A stretch of DNA of 64,000 nt. It comes from Streptomyces nigra. Its GTDB lineage: Bacteria > Actinomycetota > Actinomycetes > Streptomycetales > Streptomycetaceae. The stretch's first letter is position 1. The number at the start of each line of letters is the position of its first letter. Below are positions 43,758 through 53,645 of this stretch, piece after piece. Under the pieces are notes generated by a model, which was given only the letters and a program-made list of their open reading frames with translations, had not been told where the DNA came from and did no database searches. The DNA is taken from positions 682,001 through 746,000 of the forward strand of contig NZ_CP029043.1 of NCBI RefSeq assembly GCF_003074055.1. Reading direction: 5' to 3'. A program made the translations under genes and the position numbers.

Positions 43758-45493
43758 TCAATCCGCCGTCGGGCCCCGCCCCTTGTCGAGGAAGCGGCGC
43801 AGCCTGCTCAGCGGCCAGGCGTCGATCACGTCGTCCGCGGTGAGCCAGCCACGCTGGGCCGTGCCCACCCCGAAGCGCAGATTGGCCAGATGGGTCACCG
43901 CGTGGGCGTCACTGTCGACGGCGAACCGCGCCCCGTGCCGCCGGGCCCGCAGGATGTCCTCGTCCCGCAGATCGAGCCGGTCCGGATGGGAGTTGATCTC
44001 CAGCGCGGTGCCGGTGCGCGCGCAGGCCGCGAAGACCGCGTCGAGGTCGGCGTCGATGCCGGGACGCCGGCCGATGAGACGGGTGGTGGGGTGCCCGATG
44101 ATGTGGACGTGCGGGTTCTCGCAGGCCCGGATCAGACGGCGGGTCATCGTGTCGCGGTCCTGGTCGAAGTGCGAGTGCACCGAGGCCACGCACACGTCGA
44201 AGTCCGCCAGGAACTCGGCGGGCCAGTCCACCTCGCCGTCGGGGCCGATGTTCAGCTCCACGCCGTGCAGCAGCCGCATCCCGCCGTACGTCCCGTCCAG
44301 CGCGCGGAGGCGGGCGCGCTGGGCGAGCATCCGCTCGGCCGTCATCCGCTGCATCGCCATGTCCGGGCCGTGGTCGGTGACGGCGTAGTAGGCGTGGCCC
44401 CGTGCGGCGGCCGCAGCGGCCATCTCCTCCAGCGGGGCCAAGCCGTCCGTCAGATCGGTGTGCGTGTGCAGATCACCCCGGAGGTCCGGCTCCTGGAGCA
44501 GGACGGGCAGTTCGCCGCGCAGCCCGGCCTCGATCTCGCCCCGGTCCTCACGCAGCGGCGGCGGGATCCACGGCAGGCCGAGCCGGGCGTAGACCTCCTC
44601 CTCGGTCCCGGAGACGATCCGCACCCCGCTCTCCACGTCGAACAGCCCGTACTCGGAGAGCTTGAGCTTCTGGCGACGGCCAGCTCGCGGATGCGGATGT
44701 TGTGCGCCTTGGAGCCGGTGAAGTACTGCATCGCGGCGCCCCACGCGTCCGGCGGGACGACCCGAAGATCGACCTGGAGGCCTTGCGCGGTGCGGACCGA
44801 CGTCTTCTTCTCGCCGCTCGCGACGACCTCCCGGACCTCGGGCAGCGCGGTGAAGGCCCGCATCACCGGGCCGGGCTCGGTGGCCGCGGCCAGGATGTCG
44901 ACGTCGCCGATCGTCTCGCGGGCGCGGCGCAGCGATCCCGCGTAGGCGCAGCGCTCGCAGCCGGGCACCCGGGACAGCGCGGCGACGATGTCCTCGGCCA
45001 GTTCCAGGGCGACGTCGATCAGGAGCCGGTCGCCGAAGGACCGCAGCAGGCGGATGCCGTGGAGGATCTTGGCCTCGGTCCGGGGCCCGAAGCCCTTGAG
45101 GCCGCGCAGCCTCTCCTGGGCGATGGCGTCCTCGAGTTCGTCGACGGTGGAGATGCCCAGCTCCCGGTGGAGGACGAGGGACTTCTTCGGGCCGAGCGTC
45201 GGTATGGCGGTCAGCTGCCGGACCCCGGCGGGGACACGCTCCCGCAGCTCCTCCACCGCCGCCACCCGGCCGGTGGAGAAGTACTCGACGACCTTCTCGG
45301 CGATGGACCGGCCGACGTTCGGGATCTCCTTGAGCTGGTCCACGTCGAGGGTGGACACGTCGGCGGGATGGGCGCCCAGGGCACGGGCCGCCTTCTCGTA
45401 GACACGTGCCTTGAACGCGTCGCCTCCCGTGAGGGAGATCAGGTCCGCGTACTCCTGGAGGAGCGCGGCCACCTCGTCGTTGGACCGGGCCAC
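43758..45493 (-). pseudogene. polX: DNA polymerase/3'-5' exonuclease PolX, single-base frameshift
   Basis: PolX has an N-terminal polymerase-X fold (helix-hairpin-helix motifs such as IPNVGRSIAEKVVEYF and LKGFGPRTEAKIL, palm with GDVDILAA) and a C-terminal PHP exonuclease (LRGDLHTHTDLTDGL, ELNIGPDGEV, DSDAHAV). The N-terminal frame runs from the ATG at 45493 to RIRELAV; the next codons are in another frame and resume as KLKLSEYGLFD. One missing base at 44671-44680 (CTGGCGACGG, expected to have one extra G before the A) explains it. With it restored the protein has 578 residues, normal for PolX. Real disruption or sequencing error cannot be separated here. Confidence 0.82.
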
Positions 45494-45513
45494 CCCTCCA
45501 GCGTAGGCACGGA

Positions 45514-46755
45514 TCAGGCAGGGCTCCCGGCGGGCGGTGTGGCAGCCGGGTCCGGTTCGCCGGCCGTGGCGGAGAGCGGCGGGTGGGCCGGGGTGACCTG
45601 CTCCCTGGTGAGGCAGGCGGCGATCCCGCGGGCCAGGAGGGGGTCGGCCGGCAGGACGTGCCGGGCGAACCAGCGGGCCGCCGTCGGGTCGGGCGACGGT
45701 TCCACGAACTCGGCGCCGGCGTAGTCGTCGAGCGGCGGATCGTAGATGTAGCCCGTGACCACACCGCTGTCGACGAGCCGGTCCACCAGCGCGTCACGGT
45801 CGTGGACCAGCAGCGGGGCGCGGAAGAGGGCGGGCGGGCCGTCGTGCGCGGTCCGCTCCCGCAGCGCCGGGCTGGCCCAGGTGGTGCCGGCCAGCCGCGA
45901 GACACCGTCCCTGCGGCGGGCGAGGTCGCCGTCGAGCAGGGCCATGCGCAGCTGCAGCTGCCCGCGCACCAGCGCCCCGTGCCGGTTCCGGAAGCCGTGG
46001 AGGTCGACCCGTACCCAGGGCTCGTACGCGGCCAGGCTGGGCGCGCGACGGGCGCTCGCGGTGAGGCGCGGGGCGTGCAGGGCCATCCGGAACTCGTCGC
46101 GTTCCAGCAGGCCGAGCCGCTGCATGGTGCGCCACACGGGCCGCACCAGGTGGAGCGAGCGGACGGCGGACCGGGCCAGGGGGCGCAGGGTGACGGTGAG
46201 GTCGGCGCGCAGCCGGCGCGGGGTGAGCAGGTCGTCGCGCAGCCGTTCGAGTTCGCGCCGGGTGCGTACGTCGTCGACGGCGAGGAAGCCGCCGGCCGTC
46301 GCCGCGACATGCTTGGAGAGGCTGAACGCGGCGGCCGTGCCGAAGGTCCCGACGGGCTGTCCGTCCACATGGGTGCCGATGGCGTGCGCCGCGTCCTCGA
46401 TCAGCGGGATGCCGAGCGCCTCGCAGCGCCGCCGCAGCTCGACGACCCGGTCCGGCAGGCCGTACAGGTTGGTGGTCAGGACGGCGTCGATCCCGCGCCA
46501 GGTGGCCTCCGGTACGGCGTCCGGGTCGATGTTGCCGTCCCAGCGGGAGACGGGGGCCTGCACGGGGCGCAGTCCGGCGGCGAGGACGACGAAGAGGATC
46601 ACGTCGTCGTTCACCGGGGACATCAGCACGCGTCCGCCCGGCCGGCACCAGCGCCGCAGCGCCAGATAGAGGGCGAGTCGGGCCGAGGGCGTGTAGACGC
46701 ATTCGCGTCCGATGCGCCGCGTCATCATCGCGGCGAGCCGCGATCCGTACGGCAT
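45514..46755 (-). CDS. DegT/DnrJ/EryC1/StrS-type PLP aminotransferase
   Basis: 413 residues. Fold-type I aminotransferase of the sugar-aminotransferase group: PVNDDVILFVVLAAGLRPVQ, LIEDAAHAIGTHVDGQPVG, and the PLP lysine in AAFSLSKHVAATAGGFLAV. The central part (about 180-280) is longer and more basic than in sugar aminotransferases, and the C terminus is Pro/Ala-rich. The acceptor is unknown. The ATG at 46755 is used because AAGAGG precedes it; the GTG two codons earlier touches that box. The neighbouring upstream GNAT protein gene suggests a joint role in modifying a surface or secreted glycan. Confidence 0.82.
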   Translation of the reverse strand: MPYGSRLAAMMTRRIGRECVYTPSARLALYLALRRWCRPGGRVLMSPVNDDVILFVVLAAGLRPVQAPVSRWDGNIDPDAVPEATWRGIDAVLTTNLYGLPDRVVELRRRCEALGIPLIEDAAHAIGTHVDGQPVGTFGTAAAFSLSKHVAATAGGFLAVDDVRTRRELERLRDDLLTPRRLRADLTVTLRPLARSAVRSLHLVRPVWRTMQRLGLLERDEFRMALHAPRLTASARRAPSLAAYEPWVRVDLHGFRNRHGALVRGQLQLRMALLDGDLARRRDGVSRLAGTTWASPALRERTAHDGPPALFRAPLLVHDRDALVDRLVDSGVVTGYIYDPPLDDYAGAEFVEPSPDPTAARWFARHVLPADPLLARGIAACLTREQVTPAHPPLSATAGEPDPAATPPAGSPA

Positions 46756-46920
46756 GGTCACCTCTTCCGTGAGAGCTTCGGCGAAGACCGCCCGGGGGCG
46801 GGCTGTGCGGGCTGGCGGACGTCGTGCGGGGCCGTCTCGCGGGGGGTGGGATGAGGGCGTGCGGGGCCAGGGCCGCGGCGTCCGTGGTGGACGGCGGCGG
46901 TGAGTGGGGTGGGGCGGCGG

Positions 46921-48048
46921 TCAGCGGGTGCCGGAGTCGGTGCCTCTCGTGCGGGCGACGACAGAGGTGCGCAGGCCGCCGGCGGTTCTGAGCAGCCGGT
47001 CGGCGGGGTCCCGCAGGGCCGGGTGGGCGAGGACGGTGTTGCGCAGGCCGCGGACGGGTCTGCGCCACATCCGGTGGGCCGCCGCGACCGGGTGGGGGCG
47101 CGTCGCGAACCCTTCGGCCACCCGCAGCTCACGGGTCTTCAGCCAGTCCTTGTACTCCTTCTCGCCGCGCCCCATGTCCATGAGGGTGACGCCGTCCCGG
47201 CCCGCGGCGTACGCCATCCGCAGGTGCATCATCAGACCGGGCGAGTAGTACGCGAACTCGGGGTCGTAGGCGGTGAACCAGGCGGCGAGCACGCTGCGTG
47301 AACGGGGCCCGAAGTGCGCGGCGACGGGCCTGTCCCCCGCGTACACGACGGACAGGATGCCGGTGAAGTGGTCCTCGCGGACCTGGAAGAGATGGTCGAC
47401 CAGAGCGACGATCCACGGCTTGGAGAACCGGTCCATCCGCCCCGTCCTGCGGTACTGGGCGGACTTCCAGCGCATGAGCGTCCGCAGGACGCGCGGGTCG
47501 CGTTCGTCGTACACGAAGCGGAACTCGCCGACGTTCCGGCCGAGCCGGCGCTCCTTCTTCAGCGTCGTCTTGGCCTGCCCGGGGTAGGTGGCGCGCAGCC
47601 AGGCCGGGTAGTCGCCCTCGGCGGGCTTGAGGTCGAGCACGGGTGAGGCGAAGGTGCCCGTGACGTACGGGGCGAACGGCCGCTGCTCCTCGACCAGATG
47701 GTCGAACTCGAGGACGGCCAGGCCGCACGCCGCCAGCAGTTCACGGGTGTCCCAGCCGACGCCCGGCCGGTGCACCAGCGCCTGGCAGTCGGACAGCCCG
47801 AGGCCGATGGCCCGGCCGACGCCGAGGGCGTTGCGTTCGTACGGAAGGAAGCCGACGGCCTCCCCCTCCTGGTGCAGCACGGCCACCCGCGCGCCCGGCC
47901 GGAATCGGCCGACGCCGAGCGCGAACTCGGGTGACAGGAACGGGTTGGCGTACTCGGGTGACTCGTCCATGGCCCGGTGCCATGCCGCGCGCAGCGGGCC
48001 GCTCAGGTCCTCGGGCCGGTGAATGGTGATGGCGTTCGTGGATCGCAT
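46921..48048 (-). CDS. GNAT (BioF2/CelD-like) acetyltransferase
   Basis: 375 residues. It follows the double-GNAT pattern of FemAB/CelD-type proteins, with WHRAMDESPEYANPFLSPEF, VLHQEGEAVGFLPY and GDRPVAAHFGPRSRSVLAAW in the second half, and a motif YSPGLMMHLRMAYAAGRDG. Such proteins transfer an acyl or aminoacyl group, often during polysaccharide synthesis. The ATG at 48048 has GGGGAG 8 bases upstream. It lies 165 bp upstream of the DegT aminotransferase gene on the same strand, and the two may act on the same product. Confidence 0.8.
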   Translation of the reverse strand: MRSTNAITIHRPEDLSGPLRAAWHRAMDESPEYANPFLSPEFALGVGRFRPGARVAVLHQEGEAVGFLPYERNALGVGRAIGLGLSDCQALVHRPGVGWDTRELLAACGLAVLEFDHLVEEQRPFAPYVTGTFASPVLDLKPAEGDYPAWLRATYPGQAKTTLKKERRLGRNVGEFRFVYDERDPRVLRTLMRWKSAQYRRTGRMDRFSKPWIVALVDHLFQVREDHFTGILSVVYAGDRPVAAHFGPRSRSVLAAWFTAYDPEFAYYSPGLMMHLRMAYAAGRDGVTLMDMGRGEKEYKDWLKTRELRVAEGFATRPHPVAAAHRMWRRPVRGLRNTVLAHPALRDPADRLLRTAGGLRTSVVARTRGTDSGTR

Positions 48049-48244
48049 GGCGACCGCTCCCCCCAGATGTCCCCCCAGGGCGCGCTTTCCGGCGCGCCCG
48101 CCACACGGTCTCCCCCTCTGTCGAACCATGCGGCGAGGATCAAACGTCGCGAAGCGGGACGCACACTGTCAAGGCAGGTGAAGAATCCTTTAGCAGTACT
48201 TGGGATCGGACGGTGCCGGGCCCGTGCCGCCCGGCGGCCTCCGC

Positions 48245-48655
48245 TCAGCCCTCCTGACCGGTGATGTCGACCATCCATGTGACGCCGAACCGGTCCGTGC
48301 ACATGCCGAAGACGTCGCCCCACATCTGCTTCTCCAGCGGGACGCTCACCGTGGCGCCGTCGCTGAGCTTCTCCCAGTAGCCGCGCAGCTCGGACTCGTC
48401 GTCGCCGCTCAGGCTCACGGAGATGTTGTTGCCGGGACGGTGGTCGCCCGTGGGGGTGTCGGCGCCCATGAGGGTGAAGCCGCTCGGGGTCTCCAGCATG
48501 CCGTGCATGATCTTGTCCGCGAGCGGTGTGTCCGCCTGGCCGAACGCGGCGTAGGTGTTCACGTCGAGGGTGCCGCCGAAGACCTGCTGGTAGAACTCCA
48601 GCGCCTCGCGGGCGTCGCCGGCGAACGTGATGTAGGGGTTGAGTCGTGAAGCCAT
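48245..48655 (-). CDS. VOC family protein (PhnB-like)
   Basis: 136 residues. Glyoxalase/bleomycin-resistance fold: ITFAGDAREALEFYQQVFGG, NTYAAFGQ, PSGFTLMGADTP, the DDESELRGYWEKLSDGA loop, and MWGDVFGMCTDRFGVTWMVD at the end. This is the PhnB/3-demethylubiquinone methyltransferase-like subgroup, whose members are often of unknown function. The start ATG at 48655 is well supported by the N-terminal alignment. It stands alone between htpG and the GNAT gene. Confidence 0.9.
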   Translation of the reverse strand: MASRLNPYITFAGDAREALEFYQQVFGGTLDVNTYAAFGQADTPLADKIMHGMLETPSGFTLMGADTPTGDHRPGNNISVSLSGDDESELRGYWEKLSDGATVSVPLEKQMWGDVFGMCTDRFGVTWMVDITGQEG

Positions 48656-48750
48656 GGTTCCTCCTGGAGTGACGGAAGCCGACTCCACGGAACGTAGCGC
48701 GGGCCACTGACAGCGGCCCGCGCTCACGGCCGTACGGGGCACAGGCCCGG

Positions 48751-50649
48751 CTACAGGGTGCGCTCCATGCGCTCCGCGACCAGCTTCACGAACCGCGCGG
48801 GGTCCTTGGCCTGGCCGCCCTCGGCGAGCACCGCCAGGGTGTGCAGCAGTTCGGCGGACTCGGCGAGGCGCGTGCGGTCGTCGTCGTTCTTGAACGCCTG
48901 GTTGAGGCCCTTGACCAGCGGGTGGTCGGCGTTGAGCTCCAGGATGCGCTTGGTGCGCGGCACCTCCTGGCCCATGGCGCGGTACATCTGCTCCAGGGCC
49001 GGGGTGAGGTCCTGCGCGTCCGAGACGACGCAGGCGGGCGAGACCGTCAGCCGGGTCGACAGCCGGACCTCCTTGATGTCCTCCGCGAGCCGCTCCCCCA
49101 TCCAGCCGAGCAGCCCCGCGTAGTCCTCGGCCTGCTTCTCGCGCTCCTCGTCGGCCTGCTCGTCGCCCTTGGCGTCGAGGTCGATCTCGCCCTTGGTGAC
49201 GGACCGCAGCTTCTTGCCCTGGTACTCGCCGACGGCGTCGACCCACACCTCGTCGACGGGGTCGGTGAGCAGCAGCACCTCGATGCCCTTGTCCCGGAAC
49301 GCCTCCATGTGCGGGGAGTTCTCGACGCTCTGCCGGGACTCGCCGGTGATGTAGTAGATGTCCTTCTGCTCGTCGCCCATCCGTTCGACGTACTGCGCCA
49401 GGGTGGTCGGCTCGTCGTCGGAGTGGGTGGTCGCGAACGAGGCGACGGCGAGGATGCCCTCGCTGTTCTCGGAGTCGGTGACCAGGCCCTCCTTGAGGAC
49501 GGTGCCGAACTCCCGCCAGAACGTGGCGTAGCGCTCGCTGTCCTTGGTCATGATCTCCTTGACCGTGGACAGCACCTTCTTGGTGAGCCGGCGCTGCATC
49601 ATCCGGATGTGCCGGTCCTGCTGCAGGATCTCGCGCGAGACGTTCAGCGAGAGGTCGGCCGCGTCGACGACGCCCTTGACGAAGCGCAGATAGGGCGGGA
49701 GCAGCTCCTCGCAGTCGTCCATGATGAACACGCGTTTCACATACAGCTGGACGCCGCGCTTGTGATCGCGGGTGAACAGGTCGTACGGGGCGTGCGAGGG
49801 CAGGAACAGCAGGGCCTGGTACTCGAAGGTGCCCTCGGCCTGGAGCCGGATGGTCTCCAGCGGTTCGCGCCAGTCGTGGCTGATGTGCTTGTACAGCTCG
49901 TGGTACTCGTCGTCGGTCACCTGGTCGCGCGAGCGCGCCCAGAGGGCCTTCATCGAGTTCAGCGTCTCCGGCTCGGGCGTGCCGTCGCCGTCGGCGGTCT
50001 CCGGGACCATCCGGATCGGCCAGGTGATGAAGTCCGAGTACCTCTTGACGATCTCCCGGACCTTCCACGGCGAGGTGTAGTCGTGGAGCTGGTTCTCGGG
50101 GTCGGCGGGCTTCAGGTGCAGGGTGACGGAGGTGCCCTGCGGGGCGTCCTCGACGGTCTCCAGCGTGTACGTGGCCTCGCCGCGCGACGACCAGCGCGTG
50201 CCCTTGCTCTCGCCGGCCCGCCGGGTCACCAGGGTCATCTCGTCGGCGACCATGAAGCCGGAGTAGAAGCCGACGCCGAACTGGCCGATCAGGCCCTCGG
50301 CGCCCTTCTCGTCCTCGGCCTCCCGCAGCTCCTTCAGGAAGCCGGCGGTGCCGGAGTTGGCGATGGTGCCGATGAGCCGCCCCACCTCGTCGTACGACAT
50401 CCCGATGCCGTTGTCCCGCACGGTGAGGGTACGGGCCTCCTTGTCCACGTCGATCTCGATGTGCAGGTCGGACACATCGGCGTCGAGCGCGTCGTCCCGC
50501 AGCTTCTCCAGGCGCAGCTTGTCGAGCGCGTCGGAGGCGTTGGAGACGAGCTCGCGGAGAAAGACATCCTTGTTCGAGTAGACCGAGTGGATCATCAGCT
50601 GGAGCAGCTGCCTGGCCTCTACCTGGAACTCAAACGTCTCGGTCGGCAT
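48751..50649 (-). CDS. htpG: molecular chaperone HtpG (Hsp90)
   Basis: 632 residues, the normal length. The N-terminal ATPase has the Bergerat motifs: [35 protein letters not shown] and [15 protein letters not shown]. The middle domain ([20 protein letters not shown] and VSREILQQD) and the C-terminal dimer domain are complete. ATP-dependent chaperone assisting late folding of client proteins. The ATG at 50649 is the conserved start. I see no HrcA (CIRCE) or HspR-type operator close upstream, though the gap to the sortase gene is only 105 bp and on the far side. Confidence 0.95.
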
Positions 50650-50754
50650 GGTTAGCGACTACCTCACAGGTTCGTTCACCGGATCTGGTAGCAGTCACTG
50701 TAAGACACGAGGTCAGCGCGGAGAGCGGGGCCGGGGGAACCCGGCCCGGGCGGC

Positions 50755-51468
50755 TCAGACGAGGTGCGCGAAGACGACCAGGTTGGCGGTGTAGTCGCGG
50801 ACCTGGCGGTCGTAGTCGCCCGCGCAGGTGATCAGCCGGACCTGGGGGGTGGGGGTGTCCTCGTAGACGCGGTCGCTCGGGAAGCTGTCCTTGTCGAAGG
50901 TCTGCGCCTCGTCGACCTCGAAGACGGCCTTCTGCCCGTCGGCGCGGCGCACCTCGAAGCGGTCCCCCTTGGCCAGCCGGTGCAGTTCGGCGAAGACGGC
51001 CGGGGACGTCGCCGTGTCGACGTGCCCGGCGATGATCGACGTGCCCCGCTCGCCCGGTGAGGCGCCCTTGGCGTACCAGCCGACGAGGTTGGTGTCATGG
51101 GCGGGCGGCGGCTCGAGACGGCCGGCGCGGCCGATGGCCAGGTCGGTGAAGGGGGCGTCCACCGAGATCTTCGGGATGACCAGGCGCACCGGGCGTGACC
51201 TGGGCAGATGCTTGCTGCCTGGACGCGCGTCGGGCCCGGCCGGCTCGGCCGTCGCGGGTGCGGAGGAGGTGGCGGCGGGCGGCGCGTGGGGGGCGCCGAC
51301 GCGCCCTTCCCCGTCGGTGCGGCCGCCGGAGAACAGGGTGAAGAGGATCGTCGTGGCGAGGGCGCTCCAGAACACGACGGCCACGCGTCGGGTCCGCCGC
51401 GAGCGCGCGGGCGGGTCGTCGCGACCGGCCGGGCCGGGCTGGGGTGCGGGAGGACGGCCGGCGTCCAT
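50755..51468 (-). CDS. class F sortase
   Basis: 237 residues. One N-terminal membrane helix (about 28-48) with cytoplasmic Arg/Pro tail is followed by a sortase domain. The catalytic residues are visible: His in SIIAGHVDT, Cys in RLITCAGDYD, Arg in DRQVRDYTANL. Sortases cut a C-terminal sorting motif and link the protein to a cell-wall nucleophile. Class F is the actinomycete group of unknown substrates. The gene directly upstream (122 bp) encodes a secreted protein with a C-terminal helix and basic tail, a probable substrate. Confidence 0.9.
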   Translation of the reverse strand: MDAGRPPAPQPGPAGRDDPPARSRRTRRVAVVFWSALATTILFTLFSGGRTDGEGRVGAPHAPPAATSSAPATAEPAGPDARPGSKHLPRSRPVRLVIPKISVDAPFTDLAIGRAGRLEPPPAHDTNLVGWYAKGASPGERGTSIIAGHVDTATSPAVFAELHRLAKGDRFEVRRADGQKAVFEVDEAQTFDKDSFPSDRVYEDTPTPQVRLITCAGDYDRQVRDYTANLVVFAHLV

Positions 51469-51590
51469 CGGGGAACCACCTCACTGGGACGGGCAGCGGG
51501 ACAGCGGACGGTCGGGGTGGAGGGGCGGGCGGGGCCGCCGCGACGCGCGGGCACGTGCGGCGGCCTCGACGGCCGGTCGCCGGGTGTGGG

Positions 51591-52271
51591 TCAGGCCACG
51601 GACCCGGCGGCCTTCCTGCGACGCATCGCGTACACGCCGGCGCCCGCGACCCCGAGGACGGCCAGTCCGCCGGCCGTCACACCCGAGGAGGCGAGGCCGC
51701 CGCCACCGGTGTGCATCCCGCCGCGCGGCTTGTCGTGGTCACCGCCGCCGCCCCACGACTCCTCCTCGTCGTGGTCGCCGCCCCAGGAGTCGTCACCGTG
51801 GTCACCGCCGCCCCACGAGTCGTTCTTCTCCTCGGCCTTCCACGAGTCCTTGCCGTGGTCGCCCTTCCAGCCGTCCTTCTCGCCGTCGTCCTTGTTGCGG
51901 TACGTGTCCGGGTCGTGCTTGGGGTCGCCGCCCCAGTCGTCGCCGTTCATGACGGAGCCGAGCGCTCCGCCACCGGTGTGGATCCCGCCGCGCGGACCGT
52001 CGTGCTTGTCCTCCTTGTCGTGCTCCTTGCTGTAGGACTGGTCGTGGTCGGGCTTCCCGTGGTCCTCGGACTTGCCGTGCTCGTCGGACTTGCCGTGGTC
52101 CTCGGACTTCGCGTGCTCGTCGGACTTGTCGGTGCCCTTGCCGTGCTCCTTGCTGTGGGACGGGTCGTCGTTGTTGTCCCAGTCACCGGTGGTGACGGCG
52201 TGGGCGGCGGGTGCGATCGCCAGCGCGGCCGTGGCCGTCGCGGTGGCGAGCAGCATGCGAACAGAGCGCAT
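51591..52271 (-). CDS. secreted cell-wall protein, probable sortase substrate
   Basis: 226 residues. Signal peptide (AALAIAPAAHA) then a highly charged, low-complexity region of repeated His, Lys, Asp, Glu, Ser and Gly (for example KSEDHGKSDEHGKSEDHGKP, and later SWGGGDHGDDSWGGDHDEEE). A near-repeat occurs as PRGGIHTGGG in the middle and PRGGMHTGGG before the C terminus. After the second copy come a membrane helix (about 195-215) and a RRRK tail, the layout of a sortase sorting signal, but with HTGGG in place of LPxTG. The adjacent class F sortase is the likely enzyme. Confidence 0.78.
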   Translation of the reverse strand: MRSVRMLLATATATAALAIAPAAHAVTTGDWDNNDDPSHSKEHGKGTDKSDEHAKSEDHGKSDEHGKSEDHGKPDHDQSYSKEHDKEDKHDGPRGGIHTGGGALGSVMNGDDWGGDPKHDPDTYRNKDDGEKDGWKGDHGKDSWKAEEKNDSWGGGDHGDDSWGGDHDEEESWGGGGDHDKPRGGMHTGGGGLASSGVTAGGLAVLGVAGAGVYAMRRRKAAGSVA

Positions 52272-52586
52272 AGGTGAGTCCTCCCGTCACGGCCTGGGCG
52301 GCTGACGCTTCATCACCACTGGAGCCAGGCCTTGACGTGATCCACCGTCAGCCATGTCCACCCGGGGCACCATCCGAAGCGATCACATGGGTTACCCGCA
52401 CACCCTGACGGCCGTATGAACGGGTGTCCCTACCCCTGTGACCAGCGGCATCCCCTCCCCCGGGTTTGGATCACCCGTAAGTGGTGAGACGCGGGGGATG
52501 CCGAAGCCCAGCCTCCGTCCAGCCCTGCCCCCGAGAGCCGCCGGCCCCTGCCCGGGGCCCGTGCGCGGTGCCCGGGAGGCGGTGTG
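52272..52586. other. 315-bp divergent intergenic region with a structured element
   Basis: The gap separates the sortase-substrate gene (minus) from the acyltransferase gene (plus). It contains a long inverted repeat: CGGCATCCCC (52446-52455) and GGGGATGCCG (52494-52503) enclose 38 bases, inside which TCACC and GGTGA form a smaller 5-bp stem around CGTAAGT. The element could fold as RNA on either strand. No match to a known riboswitch is evident to me. Confidence 0.45.
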
Positions 52587-53645
52587 GTGAGCCCGGCCGC
52601 GCAGACCGCTCCGGAGCGTGCCGCACCGCCGCGACCTGCGGCTTCCGGTCAGCGGGACGCGTTCTTCGACAATGCCAAGTACGCGGCGATCGTGCTCGTC
52701 GCGGTGGGGCACGCGTGGGAGCCGCTGCGGGACGGCAGCCGGGCCGTCAGCGCGCTGTACATGCTCGTGTACGCCTTCCACATGCCGGCCTTCATCATCG
52801 TCTCGGGCTACTTCTCGCGAAGCTTCGAGGCCCGTTCGGAGCAGCTGAAACGGCTGGTCACCGGGCTGCTCGTGCCGTATGTGATCTTCGAGACCGCCTA
52901 CACGTTCTTCACCCGGTGGACGGACGGGGAACCCGGCCGGCCGATCAGCCTTCTGGACCCCCTGTATCTGACCTGGTTCCTGGCGGCGCTGTTCGTGTGG
53001 CGGCTCACGGCTCCGCTGTGGCGGCGGCTGCGCTACGCCGTCGGGGTGGCACTGGCCGTGGCGATGCTGGCCACGCTGTCACCGATCGGCAACGACCTGG
53101 ATCTGCAGCGTGTCCTGCAGTTCCTGCCGTACTTCGTGGTGGGGCTGATGCTGCGGCCCGAGCACTTCCGGTGGGTGCGGCGCCGTGCGGTGCGGATCGC
53201 CGCGGTGCCCGTGTTCGCGGGCGCGCTCGCGGTGGCGTACTGGGCGCAGCCGCGGATGACGGGCGGCTGGTTCTACCACCGGGACAGCGCCGGGGAACTG
53301 GGCGCGCCGCCGTGGGCGGGGCTGGTGATGACGCCGGTGCTCTTCGTCTGCTCGCTGGTGCTGGTGGCCTGTTTCCTGTCCTGGGTGCCGGGGCGGCGGA
53401 TGTGGTGCACGGTGCTGGGCACGGGCACGCTGTTCGGCTATCTGCTGCACGGGTTCGTGGCGCAGGCGGCCGGGCGTTTCGGCTGGTACGACCCGGCGTG
53501 GGTCCACACGCCGGGTGGCGCGCTGGTGGTGACCGCCGTCGCCGCGACCGTCGTGACGCTGCTGTGCACCCCGCCCGTCCGGCACGCCCTGCGCTGGGTG
53601 GTCGAGCCCCGGATGCCGTGGCTGTTCCGGCGGGACCCCGCCTAG
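52587..53645 (+). CDS. membrane acyltransferase family protein
   Basis: 352 residues. Acyltransferase family 3 with about ten membrane helices: FFDNAKYAAIVLVAVGHAWE near the start with the conserved His, MPAFIIVSGYFSRSFE and YLTWFLAALFVWRLTA. Such proteins transfer acyl groups (often O-acetyl) to exported carbohydrates or lipids; the acceptor is unknown. The GTG at 52587 has GGGAGG 7 bases upstream; an alternative GTG one codon earlier is closer. The stop shares CTAG with the convergent TetR gene. Confidence 0.85.
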   Translation: MSPAAQTAPERAAPPRPAASGQRDAFFDNAKYAAIVLVAVGHAWEPLRDGSRAVSALYMLVYAFHMPAFIIVSGYFSRSFEARSEQLKRLVTGLLVPYVIFETAYTFFTRWTDGEPGRPISLLDPLYLTWFLAALFVWRLTAPLWRRLRYAVGVALAVAMLATLSPIGNDLDLQRVLQFLPYFVVGLMLRPEHFRWVRRRAVRIAAVPVFAGALAVAYWAQPRMTGGWFYHRDSAGELGAPPWAGLVMTPVLFVCSLVLVACFLSWVPGRRMWCTVLGTGTLFGYLLHGFVAQAAGRFGWYDPAWVHTPGGALVVTAVAATVVTLLCTPPVRHALRWVVEPRMPWLFRRDPA

